The notes under the pieces are model-generated. The model was not told where the DNA came from. It was given only the letters and a program-made list of their open reading frames with translations, and did no database searches. A DNA stretch of 64,000 nucleotides from Macrosoma leucophasiata (lineage: Eukaryota > Arthropoda > Insecta > Lepidoptera > Hedylidae), in assembly GCA_036365455.1 (NCBI GenBank), contig JAWQUS010000004.1, forward strand, positions 1,681,501 through 1,745,500, read 5' to 3'. Each line of letters opens with the position of its first letter. Position 1 is the stretch's first letter. A program made the position numbers and the translations under genes. Shown in pieces: positions 31,576 through 42,759 of the stretch.

Positions 31576-31660
31576 CATAAAAATTAGGTTTGCAGCATAT
31601 CTGGAGGAACGAAATGATTCTGCAATGAGATCCTAACCTACATGGTGTGACCAATGGTGT

Positions 31661-32652
31661 ATCCACGGGGAATGCACTACATATTCCACGTCCCAATGCT
31701 AGCGTATACCTAACTATAAGATTCTCAATTCGTTCATGGAATGGAATTATAGGACTTTAACGGTGCTTAATACAAATCATCAATGGCCATTGTTTTTAAA
31801 TTGGGGACAGTTGTAATGGCCGACTTTTATTCGATACGCTAGATTATGCGACCCTTTTAAGGTATAAGAGGTAGCGATTACGCAATTCTTACTTGTAGGA
31901 CAAAAACGTAATTGAGATTTCTTTAAAAATCGTAAGTGTCCATCTTATTAGTAATATTAAGATGTTCTTACTCTACTATCTTTAATTATAAAGATATTCC
32001 TCGTCTGTGAATCCGTGACATTACGTGATTCCTAGTAGGTAATTGGAAATATAAATTTCGCTTTTTGAGTTAAATAAAAAATAATATCAACAACGTAGCA
32101 GCCGTCCATAGTAAACATTATTTTTCTAAACTTTTTATTTCGGAGTGGTTAAAATATTTTATACTTCGGAAAATGTTTTTTAAGTTCTCAAAATAATATT
32201 TCAAGACTTTTTCACTTTGTACCTACCATTTTTTATATTTTTTGTACAAATCTTTCTATCGTCCTTTTATCATGAATCCCACCATGAGGAACACTGGTCT
32301 AATAGTAAGCGACAGTAACATTTCATCAACGCTACCTCGTATCACTAGCGCCAATAGAAAATTCCTTGAGTTGGTTTTATTTTTCACAATGCGACCGGTT
32401 GTGTTTGTCAAACCGCCAGTTTCCTGAACAAACACCGACTTGGCGAAGGTCACGCTTTACCTAATTGGATATAAATAATACATCAACGGATTCGATTTGC
32501 CGCATTAACAATATTCATTCAGCAATGTTGCAAGCGGCTTTCCGGGTTAGCGTACCTGCTTTAGATTTTGCCTGACGAATTTTGGGTGTTAATAGGTACC
32601 TTCATGGTTTTTTAGGGAAGCCCTACGCGCTAGACCACAGATCACCTCCAAT
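31661..32652. other. Unassigned spacer
   Basis: About 1 kb with no recognisable feature. GTCAAACCGCC.GTT.CCTGA (32407) recurs at 58902, a short shared word of unknown meaning. Confidence 0.35.
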
Positions 32653-32945
32653 CATAGATCAACACCGGAGGGGAGTAGCCAAATTCAGACTTTCCCCTCT
32701 GTCAAAGTACAAGCCCAAATGGGCCTATACCTGTCGCCTAGATGTTTAATTGTGTGCGTGAAATTGTTTCTGTATTTTGTTAACGTAAAGGTGTAAGTTT
32801 CGTAGTAATAGACGACTTTTGTAGTGTGCGTGTGTGTCGCACGCATTTCCCCCCGCAAAAAATGACAGACTGTTTTGCATCGGTAATACACGCTATGGCT
32901 ACTCCCCTCTAGTCCGCCGCGACCGGTGGGCCGCGTTGCTCTATG
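32653..32945 (+). mobile_element. hAT-like MITE (family B)
   Basis: Ends CATAGATCAACACC and GTTGCTCTATG. Flanks CCTCCAAT and TCTCCAAT are an 8 bp duplication with one change. The interior is the same as the other B copies (TTTCGTAGTAATAGACGA, GTGTGCGTGTGTGTCGCACG). The 104-codon minus frame across it is not a gene. Confidence 0.93.
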
Positions 32946-32953
32946 TCTCCAAT

Positions 32954-33721
32954 AGATACCGCATTCAGGGCAACCGACGCCCACAACACATAAGTGCATT
33001 TTGCTAGCATAGAACGCAATGCTCGATATCGCGACGCTGCCTGACAGCCAATCACAGCGCTTTAGTTACGTCTCCGGCAACCTCCGCGTAACTCAAAGAA
33101 CGGTGAACACGGATCCGAACAAATATTCACTATTGCGATATCTGTTGGAAGTGATCTGTGCGCCAGACCGATCTAATATTTACTACGCACTGCTCTGTAT
33201 ATCAAAATATCTAAGACCATACACGCAGTTGCCAGCCGCAACAGATGGTGCAGCATCATGATTTAATGAGAAGGTGATCCGTGAATGAAGTCTACGGCTA
33301 CTAAATAAATAAAATCTAAAAAAAAAACAATATTGTTTGACAAATATGAGCATGCAAACCACGCAATATACGCTCGTATATACCCCTACTTTAAAATATT
33401 TAAATTTTTAGAAGAAATTTGAGCATTTGTACTTGGCCTGCAAACGCTCGTGTGTAGTGTATGGACGCGTACTGCATATTGATGAATTTGCGAGCATCGC
33501 TCAAGAATATTGTATGGACGTTATGAATATTGCGGAATGTGTTGTGTGACTTGTCTGGCGCAGTCACGATGAGGATGCGGTGTCCATGTGATTTGTCAAT
33601 GTTCTTTGTTGGTTATTTGGACGTTGACTCACAGTCCGGGAATAGCTCGGGGAATTGATGGTAGCTGAGGTAGTTTTGCTGTTGAGGATTCGTTTCGGTT
33701 TTCCTAACCGTGTTGTGACTT
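32954..33721. other. Unassigned spacer
   Basis: An 80-codon plus frame (33019-33261) without known motif. ACTAAATAAATAAAA at 33300-33314 resembles a LINE tail. Nothing firm. Confidence 0.35.
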
Positions 33722-34031
33722 ATTGTATGTATGTATTTTCACGCCAGGTCCCTAACGGGGTAGGCAGAGAGTGTAGAGCGCCAGATAGCCCGGTCCTGAC
33801 AAACCTCTCGTACCTCGTCTACCTTCATCATTCTCTTCATACATGCACGCCGATTCCTAACCCGCTTATTCATAAACGTTCATTAGATACGTTTTAGCTA
33901 TAGAATGCTTTGACTTTGTTAGTTGCATTGTCAAATGTGCAGGATAGAAAAAGACAAAAGAGAGATTAGCAACACTTTAGCTAAAATATGTTTATGAATA
34001 AGAGGGTAGGACTTTTGACCCCACCATCAGA
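33722..34031 (-). mobile_element. LINE D 3' end split by a TA MITE
   Basis: TGTATGTATTTTCACGCCAG through CATGCACGCCGATTCCTA, then the C MITE, then GGACTTTTGACCCCACCATC. The uninterrupted order is visible at 3045-3075 and 31432-31462. Confidence 0.9.
33860..34006 (+). mobile_element. TA MITE (family C) inside a LINE
   Basis: ACCCGCTTATTCATAAACGT ... GTTTATGAATAAGAGGG, 147 bp, with TA at 33858-33859 and 34007-34008. The paralogous LINE shows the empty site TTCCTAAGACTTTT, so insertion at TA with TA duplication is read directly. Confidence 0.95.
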
Positions 34032-34676
34032 CAGAACTTGTGACTTAATGAAACTAAGAAATAAATCTACCTTAAAAAATATCAATATATTGTTAATGAA
34101 CCTTACTTTCTAAATTTAATAATTTTATATTTTTTTAGTAGGCTTATTACTTAGTCGACATTTTATGTTAAGGTACTTATAATTTTATTTTAGCTATAAT
34201 GTATAGCGTTTAAGAAATAAATTTCAATTTGATTCAAGAAATATATTTATTAGGTACATACCTACTAAAATGGAGAAACTAAAGTCAACTACAATAAAAT
34301 TATTTTCATTACCTACCTATTTCATTTATTATTCTTACATTTTTTACAAGCTCGAGAAACTTTTAAAAGTTTCGCCCCTTCCCTCAGTTAAAACAGGATA
34401 ATAATAGAAAATATGTCTAGGAGAACCGTTATATTCGGACCAAGAAAAAATGAAGGAGTGATGAACGAAAGGGGAAATGCGAATTCCATTATTATAGTTA
34501 GGATTCTATATATTAGTCCAGCCCACGTGGATTGTAAGTGATGAGATATGACACTATGTTTTTCTCCTCGCATCGTTATCCCCATTAAAGAGGATGTCCC
34601 CGCCCCCCTTCACAAGCCAAAACAATTTTAATGTTAAAAATGAAATAGTGAAGACTACAAATTTAGTATACACTAA
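34032..34676. other. Unassigned AT-rich spacer
   Basis: Nothing recognised. Confidence 0.35.
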
Positions 34677-34678
34677 TA

Positions 34679-34825
34679 ACCTCCTTATTCATAAACGTAC
34701 ATTAGTTACGTTTTAGCTATAGAATGCTTTGTCTTTGTCAGTTGCTTTGTCAAATGTGCAGGATAGAAAAAGACACAGGAGAGATTAGCAACACTTTAGC
34801 TAAATACGTTTATGAATAAGTGGGT
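34679..34825 (+). mobile_element. TA MITE (family C)
   Basis: ACCTCCTTATTCATAAACGT to CGTTTATGAATAAGTGGGT, with TA on each side (34677-34678, 34826-34827). Same orientation and interior as 33860-34006, about 670 bp away. Confidence 0.94.
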
Positions 34826-34827
34826 TA

Positions 34828-35537
34828 CAGAATATGTATCCTTATAAATAAATCTAAAAGAATAAACAATTTAATCGTAGATGATGCGTAGTCTTGATAC
34901 GTTTGCGTCGGTCTTGCACGACCCTCGTCCAAATAGGCGATCATAATACGCATCAGCGATATACCTACGCTGATCGGATCGGGCAAGTGCCGCATCTGGA
35001 CCCGCTTTGACTTACACTCGAGTAAACAGACAGTAGATAGCCCGAAAACCTTGACAAATTTATCGCACGTTTGAAATGCGTAAAAACAATAAAGGATATT
35101 ATACAAACAAATAATTAGACTCACTGTATAATATAAGCAAGCATCAAAAATTCCCGAAAACTCGGCAAAGCAAAACGACGCTCGGCTCTACAGTTGGCTG
35201 CACCATCGATTTTCCACACCGAGCCAGACATAACATTCAATATTTAATGCCCATACGAAATGCTTTAATTACCTATGCAAATGGCAGATAGTGAACAGTC
35301 TGCGTGTATTTTACACACGAGCGGTTGTACGTTGTAGAATCAATGGTGCTTTAACTTTTTTGAAGACGAAACATTTTTGGAAAGCCAAATATTTGGCGGA
35401 GCCCTAGGATAAAACGAAACCTAGTAAATCGTGTTTTACGAGTATGACTGTGTACTTACTGGTTATTAGTAATCAAATCATACCAAATTCCAAATTTTTA
35501 AAAGAATGCACGGTAATAGTAGGCTTTCTTTTTTTTC
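34828..35537. other. Unassigned spacer
   Basis: A 99-codon minus frame (34825-35124) without any motif. Nothing else. Confidence 0.35.
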
Positions 35538-35823
35538 TTTTTTTTTTTATGTAATGGAAGTGGTAAACAAGCGTGCAGTTCACATTGATGTTAAGTGATG
35601 ACTGCAGCCTAGACACCCACACGTAGACCAAGGACAAAATGAAGATGCGTTACCACTCCTGAGGCCTAAGGTGTTATGCCTCTGTGCCGGAAATTACAGG
35701 GCCGTACATTACCACCTGACCGGAACACGATAGTGCTGAACACTACCATTTAGCGGCAAGTATATTAGGTAATGCGGTGGTGCCTACGCCCGCGAGCTCC
35801 GTCACTGAAGCTCTACCACCAGT
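35538..35823 (-). repeat. Family A, full-length young copy
   Basis: T-run with ATGTAATGGAAGTGGTAAAC to CACTGAAGCTCTACCACCAGTA. Confidence 0.92.
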
Positions 35824-35824
35824 A

Positions 35825-35843
35825 GATGGTAGAGCTTCAGTGA
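35825..35843 (+). repeat. Inverted duplicate of the A 5' end
   Basis: ATGGTAGAGCTTCAGTGACG inverts the end of the preceding copy, including its private GCTTCAG change, so it was copied from that very element. Confidence 0.85.
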
Positions 35844-35846
35844 CGC

Positions 35847-36324
35847 TGCAGGATGTATTACTGAAATATATGTTATATTTGAACAAACATACATTGAATA
35901 ACACCCGCGACGGTGCAACCGCTCGTGTGAAAAAGCTTCAAATAAACATAGCCATACAAGACAACACAAGCGCGGTGGTTATGAAAACATTAAAGTATTG
36001 CGTTCAAGTCCATTTGGTTATTTTTAAACATTACCGCAAATTAGAAAATAGACTTTAAATGCGTAGTGTTAGGGTTTATAAATACAACATACAACGTCAG
36101 TTATATGTTGTATAAAATACCTTCAGAATAACCACGTCTTGTATGAGACGCTTTTATTTTAGTATGTAGTGAGTATGTATGACCACATAGTTGCGATATG
36201 GGAGGTATTCTCAATTATTCGTTATTCTTAAGTAGAGCAACGACTACCAAAGTGACGCCGCCATTATTTTACACAAGTAGCATTATGGACTTTTACTTAG
36301 GTAGGTAAATTTTTATTTCCCACT
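35847..36324. other. Unassigned spacer
   Basis: Nothing recognised. Confidence 0.35.
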
Positions 36325-36744
36325 AGCTGACCCGGCAAACTTCTTATTGCTTCAGAATGAAATAATGTGTCAAAGGTTTGATAGATACGGACTATTTGTA
36401 TGGGAAAATGAAATTGTGGTTTTTACTATTTCGCGTCAAATTCTTCATATTTTCTTACCTTTTAAACCTTCCCCGGACTTCCCAAAATAATTCAAAACTA
36501 AAATTAGCCAAATCGATCCAATCGTTCTCGAGTTTTAGCGACACTAACGAACAGCAATTGATTTCTATATACCTATATAGACTAGCTGACCCGACAAACT
36601 TCGTATTTCCTCAGAATGAAATAATGTGTCAAAGGTTTGATAGACACTTCTTCATATTTTCTTACCTTTTAAACCTTCAGCCGTTCTCCAGTTTTAGCGA
36701 AACTAACGAACAGCAATTGATTTTTATATATATAGATATCTAGC
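36325..36744 (+). repeat. Tandem pair of CTAGCTGACCCG repeats
   Basis: CTAGCTGACCCGGCAAACTTC..., GAATGAAATAATGTGTCAAAGGTTTGATAGA, TTCTTCATATTTTCTTACC, CGAACAGCAATTGATTT (36325-36585) recurs at 36587-36744 with the TACGGACTATTTG and CCCCGGACTTCCC parts deleted. Confidence 0.85.
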
Positions 36745-37005
36745 TAAATAAGCAAGATAAGAATTATGTTTTGTTTTATTTCAGAAGTACGAGTAGCTTG
36801 TCCCCTCGACTTCGTAAGCGTGGAATTCGAATCAAAAATGACACGACTTCCACTCAAGCATAAGAAAGTTTGAATGGATTATATTAACCTGTTGTAAACC
36901 CTCTATTTAAGACCTATTTAACCCCATATAACCCTCTAGGAAAGATTTTTTGAAACAGTAGCCTATATTTGTCCCTAGGTATTCAACAACATATTTTTAT
37001 TCTAA

Positions 37006-37200
37006 ACTAGCTGTTGCCCGCGGCTTCGCCCGCGATCGACATCGTTCGATGTCGTTTAATAAATATTTTTTTCGGAATTTTCTTTATAAACCTCACGGAG
37101 CCCGAGACCTTTCCAACGAATGCAGAACCGTGGAAATCGGTTCGTGCGTTCTGGAGTTATAGCGTCAGGAAGGAAAACCCGACTTATTTTTATATTATAG
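37006..37200 (+). repeat. Family R type repeat (CTAGCTGTTGCCCGCGG)
   Basis: CTAGCTGTTGCCCGCGGCTT, CGATCGACATCGTTCGATGT, CCTCACGGAGCCCGAGACCT, TCGGTTCGTGCGTTCTGGAG. Common arthropod repeat type. The 76-codon frame is incidental. Confidence 0.65.
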
Positions 37201-38033
37201 ATTATAACTTTTTTTCTAATAGACCAGTTACAGTTTTATTATAATGAAGGTACCTATACGTAAGGCACGCAACGCTGGAATTCACTTTTGATTTCGACAT
37301 ATCCGTGCTTTATTTTTTACACGATTGATAAATATGAAAATAAAAAACTAACTTTCAGAAAGGAACGACGAGTAAGATTAATGAAAACCAACACATAGCT
37401 GTATCAAACTAAGGCGTAAAAAGAAAATACCCACACTTTTTAAATTGTCACCAGCATACTCCGAACACATCGCAAAAACATGCATCTATTAACATAAAAC
37501 AACAGAAAAACATCCTTCCCACGAAACACAAAAGGATGAAAATTGCTCACGCATAATCCCCGTACACCTTGAAAAACAACAATAAAAATACTTCCTAAAT
37601 CTCAGCGAAATTACTCTTTCAACATGGCAGGGTTAACATCGTTGGTTGAAGTATACAAATACGTGCCCAGACAGGGCGCAGCAATTTACAGGGAAACCGG
37701 TTCTATTTCAACCCCGTAAGGTCGAATTTGGATTCGCGAGACGTGTTGCTACGTGACTTAAGTGTTGTCTGCAAGGTATTGTTTCGGCCCTCAAAGGCAC
37801 TTGGAGTAACTCTTGAAGGGTTCTCTAGATTACACACGGAATGTCGAGTATCTAGGGAGACTAGGTCTAGACTCGACAGATATCTCTCGTGTAATTGCAA
37901 ATACGCTGTGTAAAGATATTGTGCAAAGATAGGTGTGCCTTCCACATTTTTCAGTACCCTTTCCAAGTGATTAACATTATGCGAATGATTTGAGGAATGA
38001 GGTAAAGTTAAAGACGAATTACCGTTTTGTATC
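37201..38033. other. Unassigned spacer
   Basis: The minus frame 37703-38035 (110 codons) is the longest non-repeat frame nearby. I see no domain, signal peptide or splice context, so I do not call it a gene. Confidence 0.35.
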
Positions 38034-38041
38034 ATTTAATA

Positions 38042-38341
38042 CATAGAGCAACTCCGGAGCGGAGTAGCCATAAGCAGGCTTTCCCCTGTTTTTCCTGTCA
38101 AAGTACAAGCCCAAATGGGCCTATATCTATCGCCTAGATGTTTAAATGTGTGCGTGAAATTGTTTCTGTATTTTGTTAATGTCAAGGTGTGAGTTTCGTA
38201 GTAATAGACGATTTTTGTAGTGTGCGTGTGTGTCGTACGCATTTCCCCCCGCAAAAAATGACAGACTGTTTTGCATCGGCAATAAACGCTATGGCTACTC
38301 CCCTCCAGTCCGTCGCGGCCGGTGGCCCGTGTTGCTCTATG
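38042..38341 (+). mobile_element. hAT-like MITE (family B), perfect 8 bp duplication
   Basis: CATAGAGCAACTCCGGAG ... GTGTTGCTCTATG, 300 bp, flanked by ATTTAATA on both sides (38034-38041, 38342-38349). Confidence 0.95.
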
Positions 38342-38349
38342 ATTTAATA

Positions 38350-39309
38350 CGTAATGTATTTTAAAAGAAGAGTAATTTAGCTACTTATATAAATTGATAC
38401 TTCGATATACCAACAAATTAATTAGAAATGTACTAGTTTCTATTTGCCGATCGCAACTTTAATGAAAAATTCAATCAACATACGAGTACCTACATTAGTC
38501 CCATACAAGTAAATTAGGTACATTCACTTAAGGAAACTTTGAATTAATCAGTTTTTTAAAAATCCCCTACCTTAGAACCTACATATAATAAGAAGTCGCT
38601 ACTAAAATATTATTCGATCCGATTCTACGGAAAATATTAAAAATATAGACGAACATAAAAATTATCCTTAGCCACCAATTAAAGCTTTCTTTTATTCACA
38701 TACGTACCCAAAAAAGTTCAAAATCGAGTCACGTACAAATGTCCTTTACAAAGCACAACATTAAAAATCGATTCACGAAAAATTTGTATAATGACAAGGA
38801 AACTAACGTCTAATATGGTGTTGTAAACAGTAACCAACAGAACAGAACAATCGTCATTAGGCGTAAAAAAAGGAACAACAAATATGAGAACAAGAAGATG
38901 TCCCATTAACGGGCGAACATTGTTCTACAGAAATCACAATCTAAGGTTTAATCTTGCGAGATTGTTAATGTGAGAAAAGTCGAACAATGCGGTAAAATCC
39001 GGAAGGCACGGCTCATCGGTCTAATGACCACTGCGCAACGACCATTTCATTTCGATACGTGTTTTGTACTAAACGTAGGGTTCTCACTTCTTAGTTACAT
39101 TTTATAATTAGGTTAACAAAACAAGTATGCATATTATTGTACAATTAAATCATAAAGTATTGAAGATGAAAATCGATTACCGTGATAAATAACCTCATTT
39201 GGGTGGGTAATCGTGTAAATGGAAGGATAAAATAGGAAAAGCTAGAGATAAACTTTTTGCCACGTGAATACGCATGGATGGCGTGAACCATGCCTAGCCC
39301 TTGTCATCA
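38350..39309. other. Unassigned AT-rich spacer
   Basis: Nothing recognised in about 1 kb. Confidence 0.35.
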
Positions 39310-39690
39310 ATCCTAAAGGGAATGTATTCATGGCGAGCGACCAGGATTTAATAATGGCGAGCGACCAGGATTTAATAAATTTAGGTACCCTAAGGTACGT
39401 TCTGAGAGCGTCCGATCCTCGACTAAGAGCGTTGTGAAGGGATACCTAATAAGATATGCGATTAGGAACAGTGCAAGGTGCAACTCATCGGTTAGTTGTA
39501 ACCGGAATAAAAACACGCGGATCGTGTTAGTTCGGGGGTGGGTCCGTTCTTGTTGAGTATATAGTTTTGCCTCACGTTTGCTAAGGATGTAGAATTGTAG
39601 AGGAACTGTTGCTTCTTGAGTAATAAACCTTGTGTCAGTAAAAGAACAATTAAAATATATTTTAATCAACTGCAAGAGACAACCCTAACA
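39310..39690. other. Possible solo LTR (weak)
   Basis: The segment has AGTAATAAACCTTGTGTCAG near its right end and finishes CAACCCTAACA, as LTRs with an internal polyadenylation signal do. I cannot find the matching TG start, a second LTR or a duplication. The 115-codon minus frame over it is unrecognised. Confidence 0.25.
39331..39378 (+). repeat. Perfect 24 bp tandem duplication
   Basis: TGGCGAGCGACCAGGATTTA plus ATAA occurs twice in tandem with no difference. Confidence 0.92.
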
Positions 39691-39986
39691 GCCTGCAGCC
39701 TTACTCCGTTTACTAAGAAACTGAGGTATACAGGTCTACATCTACTGGTGGAGTGATCGCGCTACTCGTCCATTTTCCCGCGCATGATTACTTTTTAACC
39801 TCTGGGAACATCCATAAACGGGGAATGCTGTAATTTAGAATATTTTACTATTGTATTTAATATTTTACTGAAAGTGTGAAAGTTCGTTTAGACTCTTCAT
39901 CATTGGATGCTAAAAGCAAGCATGATTTGGAATTGTTAGGATAAGTTACTGTATATTCTGGATCATGCAGGTGTAGACTTCAGTAT

Positions 39987-40160
39987 TTCTTTTTACATAT
40001 CATTAAGTGGTAAACAAGCATACAGATCACATTGATGGTAAGTAAGTAATACTTAATATATAGACATTTACATTAAACCAGAGATTTGAATGTAAATCCG
40101 TTGTCAGTTGCCAATCCTGGGGTTTTAAGTTCTTATGCCTCAGTGTCACAATATACTTCT
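39987..40160 (-). repeat. Family A, older 3' part
   Basis: CATTAAGTGGTAAACAAGCATACAG, GAGATTTGAATG and CAATCCTGGGGTTTTAAG in order. 5' half missing. Confidence 0.7.
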
Positions 40161-40162
40161 AT

Positions 40163-40545
40163 CTATGTATGTATCTTCACGCCCTCACGGGGTTTTTTTA
40201 TGTAATGAAAGTGGCAAACAAGCATGCAGTTCACATTGATGTTAAGTGATGACTGCAGCGTATAGACACCCACACAAAGACCAGAGGTCAAAATGCAGAT
40301 GCGTTATCACTTTTGAGGCCTTAGGTGTTATGCCTCTGTGCTGTAATTACAGGGTCGTACATTACCACCTGACCGAAACACGACCACCATTTTAGCGACA
40401 AGTTTATTAGGTAATGCGGTGGTGCCTACGCTCGCGAGCTGCGTCACTGTAGCTCTACCACCGGTAAAGGTAGGTAGTAGGTAGGCAGAGAGTTAGAGTG
40501 AGGAGCACCACATATCCCAGTCCTGATATGCCGGGATATCTGGTC
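40163..40545 (-). mobile_element. LINE D 3' end split by family A
   Basis: ATGTATGTATCTTCACGCCC, ACGGGGT (to 40192), then an A copy, then GTAGGCAGAGAG and AGCACCACATATCCCAGTCCTGA. The uninterrupted order is seen at 33722. Confidence 0.75.
40193..40466 (-). repeat. Family A inserted in LINE D
   Basis: T-run, ATGTAATGAAAGTGGCAAAC to GCTCTACCACCGGTA. Lacks the GATAGTGCTGAACAC word. Confidence 0.9.
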
Positions 40546-41496
40546 ATACCTGGTCCGTATACTTCTATGAATACAGTAATTTATTTGCAGGATTTCCCTT
40601 TCTTATGAAACCTGCATATATAGCGGGAATTGCATTTGCCTTATATCAAAAGTCAATTGATATCGACACTGGAAATTATAAAAATAATTACAATATTAAG
40701 AGTGTTACCAAAAGGAAATTTATCCAACCAAGGGTCACTAACTATTATGGAGAAAGATTGTCAAAATGTCTTGTGCCGAAAATTTTCAAAGAAATTAATA
40801 TGTTAACGTAAATTAAGTAAGTTTAAATTAAAAAAAAACGTTGAAGGAATTCCTCTTAAATGATAAGTAAATTTACCTACGGTCTACGGTATTTTTAGAA
40901 TGTATGTTTGTATGTTTGTATCTTTACACCGGTTGGACAGAGAGTGTGGAGATAAATTAAGAATAAGAACTTTATCTTGTAATTTAGAGACAGTAATGAG
41001 TTAGGTAAGTAACAAAAAGAGCGCATCTCGCCATCAAACTTTTATTAAGTTTGGCGAGTTCTATGTATAAAATAAAAATTGTAGCAGGAAAAAACTTCAA
41101 TAAAAAAAAAAAAAAAAAAAACTAGCGTCCACGAACGTATCTTTCAACCAGGCAACTAGCCGATTTTACTGACGCGCTTTTTTGCAGCATGCCATCACAA
41201 CTTTAATCATTCCCTGACAGTCAGTAAGGTACAACCCTAGCCACGCCCGTTTAGAACTAATTACAAGTTCTGCGTGAATACCAACTGTGTACAAACATGA
41301 CATTCAAAGGTCCTTTCAAAAGGAATAATGGGGTCATATTTACATTCAACTATTTCTTCGCCTCCACAGTATCATGCTAATTACGCAATAACACTGGTAT
41401 TCAACATGTCTGTGTGCGGATAGTTGAAGTGTGCCGCTATGAGTTTGCTGTCACGCCCTACAGATAGTACATATTATACTTACAGCTTCACAAAAG
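40546..41496. other. Unassigned spacer with poly(A)
   Basis: A run of about 19 A at 41102-41120 may be the tail of an unrecognised retroelement. Otherwise nothing. Confidence 0.35.
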
Positions 41497-41650
41497 TAAT
41501 GGAAAAATCCCAATAGAACCAGAGATAAGGGATTTTAAACCATCTGTGATAAGCCCCCGACCCGGGAATCGAACCCAGGACCTCCAGCGTAGTAGTAGTG
41601 GCCTGCTACCTACTACTAGGCTATGGAGGCAGTTAAATGTATAATAAATG
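41497..41650 (-). repeat. Family S tRNA-SINE, head half
   Basis: CCCGACCCGGGAATCGAACCCAGG is the reversed T arm and B box. TAGGCTATGGAGGCAG is the reversed 5' end (A box CATAGCCTAGTAG). CCCAATAGAACCAGAGATAAG follows from the body. Confidence 0.85.
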
Positions 41651-41659
41651 TATGAAAAA

Positions 41660-41985
41660 ACGTAACTTCATGCCAGCCCCTTAGAGATTCCAAGGGGGTC
41701 GGCAGAGGTAAATGCTTGCATTCAATCATACATGCAAACACCCACGATTCACCGGTTACGTTCTTGGCCCATGTAACAGGTGGCGAGCCTGTTGCTTGTT
41801 ACCATCTCCGAGGACATTCCCAAACTCCGAGGTACTGGGAAACTTCCAGAAAATTGAAAAATCCCAATAGAACCAGAGATAAAGGAGTTTAAACCTGGTC
41901 TGTGATAAGCCCCCGACGACGGAATCGAACCCAGGATCTCCAGCGTAGTAGTAGTGGCCTATTACCATTAGGCTCTGGAGGCAGT
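41660..41985 (-). repeat. Family S tRNA-SINE, complete copy
   Basis: Read on the minus strand: tRNA head CTGCCTCCAGAGCCTAATGG, B box GGTTCGATTCC, GGGGGCTTATCACAGACC, TATCTCTGGTTCTATTGGGA, TTCCCAGTACCTCGGAGTTTG, AACAGGCTCGCCACCTGT, TTACATGGGCC, then CGTGGGTGTTTGCATG and GCATTTACCTCTGCCGACCC. About 325 bp, placed next to another S copy in the same orientation. Confidence 0.88.
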
Positions 41986-42473
41986 TTAATGTACAATAAT
42001 TGTATGAGTGTTACGTAATATACATATTATAAGTACTTGATTAATCATAAAATGGTAAAATAAATCATTTTCACTAAGGATGCAACAAAAACAACTGCCT
42101 TTGACCTATTACACACAATAAACACATTATAATTAGACCATATCCTGCAATATCATGCTACATACTCAATAAACAACTCCCATTCACCAGCCCATACGAA
42201 TTAAAACTAGCAAGACACTGATCTGACCTTGCCATTCATGCCACACCTCTCGCCGTGATAACACATGGGAACTGGCTAATGAACGATCGCTATTGCAATG
42301 TTAATGTTAATAGCATATTTCGGATTATGTAAGGTAACAAACAGGATGTAATCAAAAATAAATGGTCTATCAGCCCCCAATAACACCAGATTCGTTGCCA
42401 TTCATGATATTTTGCGTCATAACCAAACTCCAGTAGCTTAGTGATAGTATACCGCTACGCCGTATGAGGTTTA
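41986..42473. other. Unassigned spacer
   Basis: Nothing recognised. Confidence 0.35.
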
Positions 42474-42738
42474 TTACTTGCGGCCATATTTTGATAGGCA
42501 ATCTAGTGGATATATATTCACTAGATAAGAGGTTCCCAAACTATTTTTTCCTGTCGACCCTTTCAATTTTCTCTAGTTTCGGTGGACGGTTCCTTGCTGC
42601 ACTTATATCAAATTCCCATATTTCCAAATTTTATTTAATTTTTAGACTTTAGGAATACTGCACTAGATTATAAATATGCGTAAAATAGCATATCTTGTTG
42701 AACGAAAAAAATCTGCAGCGGTATCCTAACCTGTAAGT
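42474..42738 (+). repeat. Family I repeat split by a Q MITE
   Basis: CTTGCGGCCATATTTTGATAGGCAATCTAGTGGATATA, then the MITE, then TATAAATATGCGTAAAAT and ATCTGCAGCGGTATCCTAACC, as in 31150-31660. Confidence 0.75.
42527..42660 (+). mobile_element. hAT-type MITE (family Q), perfect 8 bp duplication
   Basis: AAGAGGTTCCCAAACT ... TTTAGGAATACTG, 134 bp. CACTAGAT flanks both sides (42519-42526, 42661-42668). The interior CCCTTTCAATTTTCTCTAGTTTCGGTGGAC matches 9725-9756. Confidence 0.9.
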
Positions 42739-42759
42739 GACATTATCGGGTATTGGAAA

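Larger units (their letters stand above)
31150..31660 (+). repeat. Family I repeat, interrupted
   Basis: CTTGCGGCCAAATTTTGATTGG, ATTATAAATATGCATAAAAATTAGG, GTTTGCAGCATATCTGGAGG, GAAATGATTCTGCAATGAGATCCTAACC. It contains tandem hairpins (31247-31364) and a LINE fragment (31412-31575). The related copy at 42474-42738 instead carries a Q MITE. Confidence 0.75.

Noticed and set aside
32685..32999. Frames of about 75-110 codons with THTHTTK.VYYYET stretches at 12217, 24081, 32685, 38036 and 61183
   Set aside because: They are all the same translation of the non-coding B MITE interior.
37703..38035. A 110-codon minus frame beside a B MITE
   Set aside because: No motif, and its start codon falls at the MITE's target duplication.
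39328..39675. A 115-codon minus frame
   Set aside because: It ends in the 24 bp tandem duplication (LLNPGRSP twice) and overlaps a possible LTR. No domain seen.
39310..39690. A complete LTR retrotransposon
   Set aside because: No second LTR, primer-binding site, polypurine tract or gag/pol frame. Kept only as a weak solo-LTR guess.
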